Counted from the stretch's first letter, positions 50,925-60,230 are shown. The stretch is DNA of 64,000 nucleotides from Streptomyces sp. B21-083 (GCF_036898825.1 NZ_JARUND010000001.1:868001-932000), one strand, 5' to 3'. The notes: generated by a model from the sequence alone, not told the origin. Translations and numbers: made by a program.

Positions 50925-51017
50925 GGGAACCCACCCCCAGCCCGGCGGTGACCGCCGGTTCAGCCGGTCGCCGCCTCGACGACGGCAGATGGGCGCCCCG
51001 GCCCGTACGCTGTGGCC

Positions 51018-51236
51018 ATGGACGACGCGCCGATGGTCGGCTTGATGGGGCGGGTTACGGGCACGATAGGGCCGGGGCTGGTCGGCGAGGTCATCGTCCG
51101 GGTGCGCGGCGGCGCCGAGCACTTCCTCGCGTATCCCGCCGCGACCCAGGACCGTATCGAGCGCGGGACGGTGGTCATGGTCGTCGAGTACCTGCCGCCG
51201 CGCACGGTGTACGTCACCGCCGCGTACGACGGTTGA
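51018..51236 (+). CDS. Small NfeD-like OB-fold protein
   Basis: A 72-aa protein reading MVGLMGRVTGTIGPGLVGEV then IVRVRGGAEHFLAYPAATQD, with a beta-rich end MVVEYLPPRTVYVTAAYD. The pattern matches the C-terminal OB-fold domain of NfeD proteins, without the membrane segments. NfeD domains characteristically pair with flotillin/SPFH proteins, and a flotillin gene follows 156 bp downstream. It may therefore act as a soluble or peripheral partner of that membrane scaffold. The start ATG 51018 is chosen for the good N-terminus. Confidence 0.7.
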   Translation: MDDAPMVGLMGRVTGTIGPGLVGEVIVRVRGGAEHFLAYPAATQDRIERGTVVMVVEYLPPRTVYVTAAYDG

Positions 51237-51392
51237 GCCCGCCGGACGTACGGCCGTGGAGTCCGTACGTCTGCGGATGATCACGTGTGCGTCAAGCTTG
51301 CAACAAGGATTCCTCAGCCGCTGTACCCAGGCCCCGCACAGGAGCACCCTTGCGTCGTTCGGTGCCGAAAGGGCACCAGGCAAAGGGGGCGT

Positions 51393-52880
51393 ATGCCGAT
51401 GTTCGTCGGCGTCGTTGCGGGGGTCGCGGTAGTTGCCGTCCTCGCACTCATCGGTGTTTTCAAGATGATGTGGCGGGTCGCTGAACCCAACGAGGCACTC
51501 ATCATCTCCGGTTCGAAGCACAGGACCGAAGGCCTTGAGGCAGGCATGGGGTTCCGTATCGTCACCGGGCGGGGCACGCTCGTGCTGCCCGGAGTACAGG
51601 CGGTGCGCAAGATCTCGCTCGACCTGAACGAGACCGAGCTGCACGTGGACTGTGTGACCACCCAGGGCATTCCGCTCAAGGTGCGGGGCGTGGTCATCTT
51701 CAAGGTGGGCGACGACTTCGTGTCGATCGCCAACGCGGGCCGCCGTTTCCTCGACCAGCAGAAGATGATGGCGGAGCGGGTGCACAACGTGTTCGCCGGT
51801 CATCTGCGGTCCATCGTCGGCGGGTTGACCGTCGAGGAGATGATCCGCGACCGCGAGAAGCTCACCGGGCAGACGCGGGCCGCGTGCGGTACGGAGATGG
51901 AGAAGCTCGGCCTCATCGTCGACTCCCTCCAGATCCACGAGATCGAGGACCCGACCGGGTACATCAAGAACCTCGCCATGCCGCACGCCGCCGCCGTCCA
52001 GCGGGACGCGCGGATCGCGCAGGCCGAGGCGAATCGTCTCGCCACCGAGGCCGAGCAGAAGGCCGCGGCGCGGATGTCGGAGGCCACCCGGGACAGCGAG
52101 ATCCTGCAGGCCGGGTACCAGGCCGAGCGCGACAAGGCGGCGGCGAAGGCCCGCCAGGCCGGACCGCTCGCCGACGCCGCCGCCCGGCAGGACGTGGTGA
52201 TCCAGGAGACGCGCATCGCCGAACTCGACGCCCTGCGCCGGGAACAGCAGCTCCAGGCGGACGTCCGCAAGCCGGCCGACGCACAGGCCTACGAGACACG
52301 GGCGCGGGCCGAGGCCGAGCGTGACGCGCGTATCTCGGCGGCGCAGGCCAAGGCCAAGGAGACCGAACTCGCGGCCACGGCCGAGGCGAACCGGGTCAAG
52401 ACGGCCGCGACCGCCGAGGCCGAGGCGACCAAGGCACGTGGTGCGGCCAGCGCCATGGCGACCAGGGCCACGGGTGAGGCCGAGGCCGCCGCGTCCCAGG
52501 CCAAGGGACTCGCCGCCGCCGAGGCGACGAAGGCCAAGGGCCTCGCGGAGGCGGAGGCCATCAAGGCACGGGCCGCCGCGCTCGCGGAGAACCAGGAAGC
52601 GGTAGTCGCCCAGCAACTCGCCGAGAACTGGCCGGAGATCGTCAAGGCCGGCGCCTCAGCGTTCGGCAGCGTCGACAACATGGTGGTGCTCAACGGCGCG
52701 GACGGCATGGCGGAGATGCTCGCCAAGGCGCTCACGATGGGCGGCACGGGGCTGGGCCTGGCGCGGCAGCTGCTCGCGTCCATGAACCAGAACGGGCAGA
52801 CACCGAACGGGACTTCGGCGCTGAACGGGCTGGCGGCGCCGACGGTCCAGAAGGTGCCGGTGGAGAAGAACGAGGGCTGA
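51393..52880 (+). CDS. Flotillin-like SPFH/band-7 membrane scaffold protein
   Basis: A 495-aa protein with an N-terminal membrane anchor (residues ~4-24, FVGVVAGVAVVAVLALIGVF), an SPFH domain (~30-220, including LVLPGVQAVRKISLDLNETE and LHVDCVTTQGIPLKVRGVVI) and a long alanine/glutamate-rich coiled coil (~220-420) with repeats of EAE/AKA units, then a C-terminal flotillin tail (SVDNMVVLNGADGMAEML). Flotillins assemble in lipid microdomains and influence membrane fluidity and signalling. The NfeD-like gene upstream supports a flotillin/NfeD pair. Confidence 0.9.
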   Translation: MPMFVGVVAGVAVVAVLALIGVFKMMWRVAEPNEALIISGSKHRTEGLEAGMGFRIVTGRGTLVLPGVQAVRKISLDLNETELHVDCVTTQGIPLKVRGVVIFKVGDDFVSIANAGRRFLDQQKMMAERVHNVFAGHLRSIVGGLTVEEMIRDREKLTGQTRAACGTEMEKLGLIVDSLQIHEIEDPTGYIKNLAMPHAAAVQRDARIAQAEANRLATEAEQKAAARMSEATRDSEILQAGYQAERDKAAAKARQAGPLADAAARQDVVIQETRIAELDALRREQQLQADVRKPADAQAYETRARAEAERDARISAAQAKAKETELAATAEANRVKTAATAEAEATKARGAASAMATRATGEAEAAASQAKGLAAAEATKAKGLAEAEAIKARAAALAENQEAVVAQQLAENWPEIVKAGASAFGSVDNMVVLNGADGMAEMLAKALTMGGTGLGLARQLLASMNQNGQTPNGTSALNGLAAPTVQKVPVEKNEG

Positions 52881-52945
52881 TGCGGTGAGGGCCGTGCGCT
52901 GAGGCGCGGGGCGCTGCCGGGTGGGGCGGTCACAGGCTCTAACGT

Positions 52946-53398
52946 GTGCCTGTGACTGCCCTTCCCCATGCCGAAGTCCCGGGCCGCTACGGTCCCTCCG
53001 CCACCACCGAGGCCGACCCTCGCGACGTGGGGCGGGTGCGTACGGAGTACTCGCCCGCCCACGACGGGGATCCCGATCCCGGGGAGATCGTGTGGACCTG
53101 GGTGCCGTTCGAAGAGAAAGACGGACGGGGTAAGGACCGGCCCGTGCTGGTTGTCGCCCGCGAGGACGGGGGGACGTTTCTCGCCGTGCAGCTGTCGAGC
53201 AAGCGGCATGACGGCGATCAGGAGTGGGTCGCGATCGGGAGCGGTCCGTGGGACCGGACCGGGCGCGATTCATGGGTTGATGTGGATCGGGTGCTGCGGC
53301 TGTTCGAGGACGGGATGCGGCGGGAGGCCTGTGCGTTGGACCGGATGCGGTTCAACTCCGTTGTGCGGCGGTTGCGGGAGCGGTACGGGTGGCAGTGA
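52946..53398 (+). CDS. PemK/MazF-family toxin-like protein
   Basis: A 150-aa protein whose core, PGEIVWTWVPFEEKDGRGKD then RPVLVVAREDGGTFLAVQLS, follows the MazF/PemK pattern (GDIVWxxxP... KxRPVLVV...). MazF proteins are sequence-specific endoribonucleases. This copy has a ~45-residue N-terminal extension and no visible antitoxin gene on either side, so it may be a chromosomal, domesticated member without toxin function. The start is a GTG at 52946, with another GTG two codons later. Confidence 0.75.
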   Translation: MPVTALPHAEVPGRYGPSATTEADPRDVGRVRTEYSPAHDGDPDPGEIVWTWVPFEEKDGRGKDRPVLVVAREDGGTFLAVQLSSKRHDGDQEWVAIGSGPWDRTGRDSWVDVDRVLRLFEDGMRREACALDRMRFNSVVRRLRERYGWQ

Positions 53399-53483
53399 GG
53401 GGTGCGGTTGTGGGGCGCGTGCTGGTTCGCTGTGGCTGGTCGCGCCCGCGCGGCGGAGCCGCAAATGTCACAGCCCCGCGCCC

Positions 53484-54293
53484 CTAGAGGGTGAACGTAC
53501 GCTCGAAAGCCGCCCTCGTTGTCGTGCCTCTCGTGCGGTCCAGTATCGCGAAGACGACCTTCTCGAATCTGCCCTCGAAACGGCCGCCCACCAGCAGGTT
53601 TCTGAAGGCGATCGCCACCGTCGCCGGGTCGTTCTGGAAGACTCCGCAGCCCCAGGCACCCAGGACCAGGCGGCGGTAGCCCTCTGTCGCCGCCGTTTCC
53701 AGGACCCGTTCCGCGCGGGAGGCCAGGGCCTGGGGGAGGTCCGCCGCCCGTTCGGGGGCTGTTCGTCGGACGACCCCCGCGTTCGGGGCCGCCGAGGTCA
53801 GGAAGCCCGCCGTGTACGGGGCGTCCAGGAGGCCGCCCCGGTCGTCTCGGAAGACCGGTACCCCGGGTGAGTGGATGACGCGGTCCGTGTAGAACGGGTC
53901 GCGGTGGGTGCGGTGATGGTCGTAGAACTCGCGCACCTCCGTCAGGCAGGTGTACAGCGCCGAGGCCCGGCACAGGGCCTCTTCCTGGGCCTGGGCGCCG
54001 TTGAGGTATCCGCCGCCCGGGTTGCGGGCCGAGGAGAAGTTCAGGACCGCCACCGGGCCGGGGAGCCGGCGGGCGGCCTCCAGGCTGCTCTCGCCGGTGA
54101 CCTCGAAGGACGTGTGCAGCGGCGCGGCGGCCTGAGGGACGTCCAGCGGGCCCGGGCCGTAGAGGCGCGTGCCCGCTCGGGCGGCCTTGATCGCCGCGGC
54201 GAGTGACACCTCGCGTCCGTCGGACGCGCGGTAGGCACCGGCCGCGACGATCTCCTCCGTGCCACGGGCGAGGTCGCGCAGGCGGGCGCTCAT
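53484..54293 (-). CDS. TIGR02452-family macrodomain protein (PARG-like)
   Basis: A 269-aa protein with the microbial PARG/TIGR02452 signatures: VLNFSSARNPGGGYLNGAQA QEEALCRAS (the GGG-QEE loop of the ADP-ribose glycohydrolase), FRDDRGGLL and LVLGAWGCGVFQNDPATVAI. It would remove ADP-ribose groups. It starts at ATG 54293 and is convergent with the MazF-like gene, with a short GC-rich intergenic element between them. No partner ADP-ribosyl transferase is nearby. Confidence 0.88.
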   Translation of the reverse strand: MSARLRDLARGTEEIVAAGAYRASDGREVSLAAAIKAARAGTRLYGPGPLDVPQAAAPLHTSFEVTGESSLEAARRLPGPVAVLNFSSARNPGGGYLNGAQAQEEALCRASALYTCLTEVREFYDHHRTHRDPFYTDRVIHSPGVPVFRDDRGGLLDAPYTAGFLTSAAPNAGVVRRTAPERAADLPQALASRAERVLETAATEGYRRLVLGAWGCGVFQNDPATVAIAFRNLLVGGRFEGRFEKVVFAILDRTRGTTTRAAFERTFTL

Positions 54294-54574
54294 GGCGCCA
54301 CCCCCGTGTGCGCCATGACCGTGCCTGGTACTCGCTCCCCCGCCGTGCTCATACCGGCATCGTGGGTGATGCTGGACGTGCTCTGCAACAGAGTTTCCCG
54401 GGCCGGCGAACAGCCTGGAAACACCATGGAAACGGAGATCCATCGTCCTGAAAGTGCCCATGTGCACCCTTGTGCGATTCGACGTGAGGGGTTTGGGTGG
54501 GACGAGTGTTGCCTGTGTCCGGCCCATCCGAAGCCGGTCCGGGCGACATGGTGGAATCTCAGGAGGATCCCGAC

Positions 54575-55891
54575 ATGTCCGATTCGGTAAGTGGCTGTAC
54601 GAAGCGCCGCACCGCCCTGTCCGAGGCCGAGGTCGAAGCCCTGGTCCGGGGAATCTGCTTCAAGACCGGGCCGCCCCGCACCCTCGGGGTCGAGGTCGAA
54701 TGGCTCGTCCACGAGCTGCGCGATCCGCGGCTCCCCGTGTCACCCGCACGGCTCGAAGCGGCCTACGCCGCACTGCGGAACCTGCCTCTCAGGTCGGCGC
54801 TCACCGTCGAACCCGGCGGCCAGCTGGAGCTCAGCTCCGCTCCCGCCGACTCCCTGATGGAGTGCATCCAGTCCGTCTCCGCCGATCTGGACGCCGTCCG
54901 CGCGGTACTGCGCAAGGACGGTCTCGGCCTCGTCGGCATCGGCCAGGATCCCTGGCACCCGCCCCGGCGTTTCCTGCGCGAGCCGCGCTACGACGCCCTG
55001 GAGCGGTGCCTGGACCGCACGGGCCCCGCCGGCCGCGCCATGATGTGCACCTCGGCCTCCGTGCAGGTGTGCCTGGACGCCGGTCACGAGGAGCCAGGCC
55101 CCCTCGGACACGGACGGCGCTGGTGGCTCGCACACCAGCTCGGCGCGGTCCTCGTGGCCGCCTTCGCCAACTCCCCGATCGCCCGGCGCAACCCCACCGG
55201 CTGGCGTTCCACCCGGCAGGTGCTGTGGACGGAGATCGGCGCCGGACGGGCCGGCGCACCCCCGCTGGACGCCGAACCCCGGCAGGCGTGGGCCCGGCAT
55301 GTGCTCGATGCGCCGGTGATGTGTATACGGCGGGACAGCGGGCCGTGGGACGTGCCGGAGGACGGGCTGACGTTCCGGGAGTGGATCCGGTCCGGCGTGC
55401 CCCGGCCGCCCACCCAGGAGGATCTCGACTACCACCTGACGACCCTGTTCCCGCCGGTCCGGCCGCGCGGTCATCTCGAACTGCGCATGATCGACGCCCA
55501 GCCCGGCGACGACGGCTGGATGGTCCCGCTGGCCGTCACGGCCGCGCTCTTCGACGACCCGGAGGCCGCCGAGGTGGCCTACCGGGCGGTCAAGCCGCTC
55601 GCCGAGCGCACCTCGTCCCTCCCGGCCCCGCACAATCCGTTGTGGACCGACGCGGCCCGCTACGGCATGAGCGACCCCGAGCTGCGGGAAGTCGCTCTCG
55701 TCTGCTTCTCAGCCGCCCTGGAGGCGCTGCCCCGGCTCGGCGCGAGCGCGGAGGTCGTCGACGCCGTCGACGCGTTCCTCAACCGCTATGTCGTCAAAGG
55801 CCGTTGTCCCGCCGACGACCTGCTCGACCGCCTGCCCGGCACGGACCGGCGCGCGCACGGGACCTCGTACGGAAAGGATCTCCGCACATGA
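54575..55891 (+). CDS. egtA: Ergothioneine glutamate-cysteine ligase
   Basis: A 438-aa ligase of the GCS2/EgtA family, making gamma-glutamylcysteine for ergothioneine. Landmarks are LGVEVEWLVHE near the N-terminus (ATP/metal site), SSAPADSLMECIQS, MMCTSASVQVCLD, and RPRGHLELRMIDAQPGDDGW. ATG 54575 has AGGAGG upstream and is chosen over the earlier in-frame ATG. The stop overlaps the egtB ATG (ATGA). It is the first gene of an egtABCD operon. Confidence 0.93.
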   Translation: MSDSVSGCTKRRTALSEAEVEALVRGICFKTGPPRTLGVEVEWLVHELRDPRLPVSPARLEAAYAALRNLPLRSALTVEPGGQLELSSAPADSLMECIQSVSADLDAVRAVLRKDGLGLVGIGQDPWHPPRRFLREPRYDALERCLDRTGPAGRAMMCTSASVQVCLDAGHEEPGPLGHGRRWWLAHQLGAVLVAAFANSPIARRNPTGWRSTRQVLWTEIGAGRAGAPPLDAEPRQAWARHVLDAPVMCIRRDSGPWDVPEDGLTFREWIRSGVPRPPTQEDLDYHLTTLFPPVRPRGHLELRMIDAQPGDDGWMVPLAVTAALFDDPEAAEVAYRAVKPLAERTSSLPAPHNPLWTDAARYGMSDPELREVALVCFSAALEALPRLGASAEVVDAVDAFLNRYVVKGRCPADDLLDRLPGTDRRAHGTSYGKDLRT

Positions 55892-57210
55892 CCGACCCCG
55901 CCCTGGAACCGGAGGTGCTCCGGGAACGCGCTCTCGCGGCGCTGACCACCGCGCGGGAGCGGACCGCGCTCCTCACCTCGGTCGACGATCCCGAACTCAC
56001 CGCGCAGCACTCGCCGTTGATGTCCCCGCTGGTGTGGGACCTCGCACACATCGGCAACCAGGAGGAGCTGTGGCTGCTGCGCGCGGTCGCCGGCCGGGAG
56101 GCGATGCGACCCGAGATCGACGGCCTGTACGACGCCTTCGAGCACTCGCGCGCCGAACGGCCCTCGCTGCCGCTGCTGCCGCCCGCCGAGGCCCGTAAGT
56201 ACGCGGCGGAGGTGCGCGGGCGTGCCCTGGACGTGCTGGAGAGCGCCGAGTTCGAAGGTACGGGCGCACAGCTGACCAGGGCCGGGTTCGCCTTCGGGAT
56301 GATCGCCCAGCACGAACAGCAGCACGACGAGACGATGCTGATCACCCATCAGCTGCGGACCGGGCCGGCGGTTCTCCGGGCTCCGGACCCGGCGCCCGCT
56401 CCCCCGTTCACCGGGCCGTCCGAAGTCCTGGTACCCGGTGGGCCGTTCACGATGGGCACCTCCACCGAGCCGTGGTCCCTGGACAACGAACGGCCCGCGC
56501 ACCGGCGGGAGGTGGCGCCCTTCTTCATCGACACGACTCCTGTGACCAACGGCGCCTATCAGGCGTTCATCGCGGCCGGCGGCTACGACGACCAGCGCTG
56601 GTGGACACCGGACGGTTGGGCGCATGTGCGCGGGCACTCCCTGTACGCACCGCAGTTCTGGTTCCGGGACGGCGGGCAGTGGCTGCGGCGGCGGTTCGGG
56701 GTCACCGAGGAGGTGCCGCCCGAGGAGCCCGTCGTGCACGTCTGCTGGTACGAGGCGGACGCGTACGCCCGCTGGGCCGGGCGCCGGCTGCCCACCGAGG
56801 TGGAGTGGGAGAAGGCCGCGCGGCACGACCCGGCGACCGGCCGCTCGACGCGCTACCCGTGGGGCGACGCCGACCCGGGGCCCGAGCACGCCAACCTCGG
56901 TCAGCGGCATCTGCGTCCGGCGCCCGCAGGAAGCTATCCGGCCGGCGAATCGCCGCTCGGGGTGAGGCAGTTGATCGGCGACGTGTGGGAGTGGACGTCG
57001 AGCGACTTCCTCCCCTACCCGGGGTTCAGCATGTTCCCGTACAAGGAGTACTCGGAGGTGTTCTTCGGCCCCGAGTACAAGGTGCTGCGCGGTGGTTCGT
57101 TCGCCGTGGACGCGGTGGCCTGCCGGGGGACTTTCCGCAACTGGGACTATCCGATCCGGCGGCAGATCTTCTCCGGGTTCCGTACCGCCCGTACCCCGGA
57201 CGGTGTCTGA
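55888..57210 (+). CDS. egtB: Ergothioneine sulfoxide synthase
   Basis: A 440-aa non-haem iron enzyme that joins gamma-glutamylcysteine to hercynine with O2. The N-terminal DinB-like half carries the iron histidines in LVWDLAHIGNQEE and MIAQHEQQHDET. The C-terminal half is an FGE-sulfatase-type domain (VPGGPFTMGTSTEPWSLDNE, LPTEVEWEKAARHDP, GDVWEWTSSDF, RGGSFA). Both domains are complete. It overlaps egtA by 4 bp and egtC by 1 bp. Confidence 0.95.
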   Translation: MTDPALEPEVLRERALAALTTARERTALLTSVDDPELTAQHSPLMSPLVWDLAHIGNQEELWLLRAVAGREAMRPEIDGLYDAFEHSRAERPSLPLLPPAEARKYAAEVRGRALDVLESAEFEGTGAQLTRAGFAFGMIAQHEQQHDETMLITHQLRTGPAVLRAPDPAPAPPFTGPSEVLVPGGPFTMGTSTEPWSLDNERPAHRREVAPFFIDTTPVTNGAYQAFIAAGGYDDQRWWTPDGWAHVRGHSLYAPQFWFRDGGQWLRRRFGVTEEVPPEEPVVHVCWYEADAYARWAGRRLPTEVEWEKAARHDPATGRSTRYPWGDADPGPEHANLGQRHLRPAPAGSYPAGESPLGVRQLIGDVWEWTSSDFLPYPGFSMFPYKEYSEVFFGPEYKVLRGGSFAVDAVACRGTFRNWDYPIRRQIFSGFRTARTPDGV

Positions 57211-58001
57211 TGTGCCGTCAACTGGCCTTCCTGGGCATCCCGGAGGCGCTCGGCAGCGTTCTGGTGGACCCGCCGCACGGGCTGTACCGGCAGTCGTGGG
57301 CGCCCCGGCGCCAGCGGCACGGGACCGTCAACGCGGATGGTTTCGGAGTCGGTTGGTACGCCGAGGGCGATCCGGTACCGGCCCGCTACCGGCGTGCCGG
57401 GCCGGTCTGGGCGGACCCGTCCTTCGCCGACCTCGCCCGGGTCGTGCGGACCACCGCGCTGCTCGCCGCCGTACGCGACGCGACGCTGGCCGGCGCCGAC
57501 GGTGAGGCCGCCGCGGCGCCCTTCGCGGCCGGTGCCTGGCTGTTCGGGCACAACGGGGCCGTCAAAGGCTGGCCGGGGTCCCTCGCGCCCCTTGTACAGG
57601 CGCTGCCCGGCGAGGAGTTGCTGTCGATGGAGGCACGCACCGACTCGGCGTTCATCTGGGCCCTGGTGCTGCACCGGCTGCACGCCGGTGACGACGTCGG
57701 ACGGGCGCTGGCCCGCACCGTCCTGGAGGTCGACGCGGCGGCCCCCGGCTCCCGGCTCAACCTGCTGCTCACCGACGGCGAGACCATCGCGGCGACCACC
57801 TGGGGCGACAGCCTCTTCCACCTGACCGGGCCCGGCCCCCGCACGGTCGTGGCATCGGAACCGTACGACGACGATCCCCGCTGGCAGGAGGTACCCGACC
57901 GCACCCTCGTCATCGCGAGCCGCACCGAGGTACGGCTCACCCCGCTCCAGGACGTGAGCGGCGACCTGGCATCCGTACCACCCGAGGAGCTTCGTACGTG
58001 A
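57210..58001 (+). CDS. egtC: Ergothioneine gamma-glutamyl hydrolase
   Basis: A 263-aa class-II glutamine amidotransferase-type hydrolase with the N-terminal nucleophile Cys2 (MCRQLAFLG) and the loop NADGFGVGWYAEGDPVPARYR. It removes the glutamyl group from the sulfoxide intermediate. The ATG shares one base with the egtB stop. The stop overlaps the egtD start by 4 bp. Confidence 0.93.
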   Translation: MCRQLAFLGIPEALGSVLVDPPHGLYRQSWAPRRQRHGTVNADGFGVGWYAEGDPVPARYRRAGPVWADPSFADLARVVRTTALLAAVRDATLAGADGEAAAAPFAAGAWLFGHNGAVKGWPGSLAPLVQALPGEELLSMEARTDSAFIWALVLHRLHAGDDVGRALARTVLEVDAAAPGSRLNLLLTDGETIAATTWGDSLFHLTGPGPRTVVASEPYDDDPRWQEVPDRTLVIASRTEVRLTPLQDVSGDLASVPPEELRT

Positions 58002-58636
58002 GTCCGTTCCTGGTCACCCGCACCCTGCCCGAGGACGCCACGGAGGCCGCCCTGCGCGCCGACGTCCTGCACGGGCTCACCCGCACGCCCAAGACCCTCC
58101 CGCCGAAGTGGTTCTACGACGCTCACGGCAGCGAACTCTTCGACCGGATCACCGAGTTGCCCGAGTACTACCCGACCCGGGCCGAGCGCGAGATCCTCGT
58201 CGCCCGCGCCGGGGAGATCGCCGCGGCGACCGGTGCGCGCACGCTGGTCGAGCTGGGCTCCGGCTCGTCGGAGAAGACGCGGCACCTGCTGGACGCGCTG
58301 CCGGGGCTGGAGACATATGTCCCGGTCGACGTCAGCGAGAGCGCGCTGCGGCAGGCGGGCGAGGCGCTGATCGCCGAGCGGCCCGGTCTCGGCGTACACG
58401 CCCTGATCGCCGACTTCACCGGCGGTCTGGCGCTGCCGGGCACGCCCGGGCCCCGGCTGGTGGCGTTCCTCGGCGGCACCATCGGCAATCTGCTGCCCGC
58501 CGAGCGAGCCGTGTTCCTGTCCTCGGTGCGTTCCCTGCTGTCGCCCGGCGACGCGCTGCTGCTCGGCACCGACCTGGTCAAGGACGAGTCGGTGCTGGTC
58601 CCGGCGTACGACGACGCGGCGGGCGTGACGGCCGCG
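57998..58636 (+). pseudogene. egtD: EgtD histidine methyltransferase, cut after residue 213
   Basis: The operon's own egtD. It begins SPFLVTRTLPEDATE and keeps the SAM-binding core (VELGSGSSEKTRH, VAFLGGTIGNLLP) and AYDDAAGVTAA up to Ala213. From base 58,637 the homology stops, and 83 codons of unrelated, arginine-rich sequence follow in frame to a stop at 58,885. The last third of EgtD, with the histidine-binding Met and Glu/Ser pair, is missing, so it cannot methylate histidine. The frame ends in ATGA, overlapping the start of a complete second egtD, so translational coupling is preserved. Confidence 0.88.
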
Positions 58637-58881
58637 CTATGTGGGTCGTTCATCCTGTCCGTTGTCCGCACTCCAAGGCCCACCTGTGTGCCCAAGCCCA
58701 GGCAGAGAAGCCGGATCAGTAATGGAAGAACTCGGCCTGCTTCCCGGCCTCGTCGGTCATCCCGGGCACCCAACGGCCCGGTGATGGGGAAGGTGCCCGC
58801 TGCTGCCGGCGTTGCGCGATCGACAAGGAAACTGCGATCCCGGCACTCCGCCGATGTGGCGTCGACCGAAGAGAGGCACGC

Positions 58882-59862
58882 ATGAACGACAACCGGGCCT
58901 ATGGCTACACCGACACTCTCGAGGCCGAGCACTACGCCAAGGCACTTCGCTCTGACATCAGCGACGGACTGACCCGCACCCCGAAGTCCACGGCGCCCAC
59001 GTGGTTCTATGACGCCCGGGGCAGCGAACTCTTCGAGGAAATCACCCAGCTCCCGGAATACCCCTTGTGGCGGGCGGAACTGGGACTGCTCCAACTCCAT
59101 GCCCAGGACATCGCTGTGCGGACCGGAGCACGAAGCCTTGTCGAGCTCGGGTCCGGGAGCTCAACGAAGTCCAAGCTGATCATCGAGGCACTGGGGCCGA
59201 GCGGATTGCACTACGTCCCTGTCGACGTCAGTGCAGACGCGCTCCATCAGGCCAGCGCCCAACTCGTCCAGGACTACCCGGGGATCCGTCTGCACGCCCT
59301 CCGCGCCGACTTCACGACTTCCCTCGTCCTACCGACGCTGCCCGAGGACGGCCCACGCCTCATCGCCTTCCTTGGCAGCACGCTCGGGAATTTCCGACGC
59401 CCGGCCCGTGGACCGTTCCTCCGCGGGCTCCGAGACATCCTCCGCCCCGAAGACTTCCTTCTCATCGGCGCTGACCTGGTCAAAACCGAGCAGGAAATGA
59501 TCGTCGCCTATGATGACGCTCAGGGCGTCACGGCCGAGTTCGACAAACATCTGTTGCACGTCTTGAACCGCGAGCTGAACGCCGACTTCGATCCGGATGC
59601 CTTCGACCACGTATCGGTGTGGAACGGCACGGAAAGCCACATCGAAATGAGACTGCGCAGCCGAGTCGAACAGCTCGTCAAGATTCGAGACCTTGACCTG
59701 GCAGTGCACTTCGCACGCGGAGAAGAATGGATCACCGAGCGGAGCGCGAAATTCACGCAGGCCGGACTTCAGGAAGAAATGACTGAAGCGGGTCTCCGTA
59801 CGAATCAGCTTTGGGCAGACACCAACGCCGGCTTTGCGCTCATCCTCGCCACTGCTCGCTGA
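58882..59862 (+). CDS. Second, complete EgtD (L-histidine N-alpha-methyltransferase)
   Basis: A 326-aa DUF2260/EgtD-family SAM methyltransferase making hercynine from histidine. All landmarks are present: PTWFYDARGSELF, LVELGSGSSTKSK, IAFLGSTLGNFRR, IVAYDDAQGVTAEF, IEMRLRSRVEQ and GEEWITERSAKF with the Glu/Ser histidine-binding pair. One difference is PEYPLWRAE where EgtD normally reads PEYYPTRxE. It is clearly diverged from the broken copy upstream and has less GC-rich codons, so it is an acquired gene and not a duplicate. It overlaps the interrupted egtD frame by ATGA and probably restores the pathway. Confidence 0.88.
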   Translation: MNDNRAYGYTDTLEAEHYAKALRSDISDGLTRTPKSTAPTWFYDARGSELFEEITQLPEYPLWRAELGLLQLHAQDIAVRTGARSLVELGSGSSTKSKLIIEALGPSGLHYVPVDVSADALHQASAQLVQDYPGIRLHALRADFTTSLVLPTLPEDGPRLIAFLGSTLGNFRRPARGPFLRGLRDILRPEDFLLIGADLVKTEQEMIVAYDDAQGVTAEFDKHLLHVLNRELNADFDPDAFDHVSVWNGTESHIEMRLRSRVEQLVKIRDLDLAVHFARGEEWITERSAKFTQAGLQEEMTEAGLRTNQLWADTNAGFALILATAR

Positions 59863-60230
59863 ACAAGCTGGTGCACGACCCTCGATGAGTCCAGATCGCT
59901 GCTCTGCTGACGGGACAGCGGAGCAGCGACGGCTGGAAAGCAACGCGCGCGCTCGACCCCGACTTCACCGGTCACATCGACCGGCACGATCTTCGATGGC
60001 TGATGATCGACGCTTGGCGCATTGCCTCACCTCCAATTGCGCACGAATGCGGCAACCCGTCGTTCGAAGTCATTTTCGAACGCGGCGTCAAGGGGTCACC
60101 CATATGGGGATTCACGGGACAACGGAGCAGGCCCTCGGATGATCCTTAAATCGGATCCGGTCCTTGCCCGGCCCCTGGTTTACGACGGGGGCTCCTCTGT
60201 GCGTAATTTCCGCACGAAAGGTGTTGCCCC
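59863..60230. other. Spacer between the second egtD and the recombinases
   Basis: No certain gene. A plus-strand frame from about 59,900 to 60,150 reads DGWKATRALDPDFTGHIDRH and DLRWLMIDAWRIASPP, which looks protein-like but cannot be placed. Two small inverted repeats are visible: CGTTCGAA-N6-TTCGAACG (60061-60082) and GTGCG-N7-CGCAC (60199-60215). The second ends 15 bp before the first recombinase ATG, and both are candidate recombinase or regulator sites. Confidence 0.4.

Noticed and set aside
57998..58885. Calling the interrupted egtD a full 295-aa functional methyltransferase
   Set aside because: The last 82 residues are unrelated to EgtD, and the known histidine-binding residues are lost.
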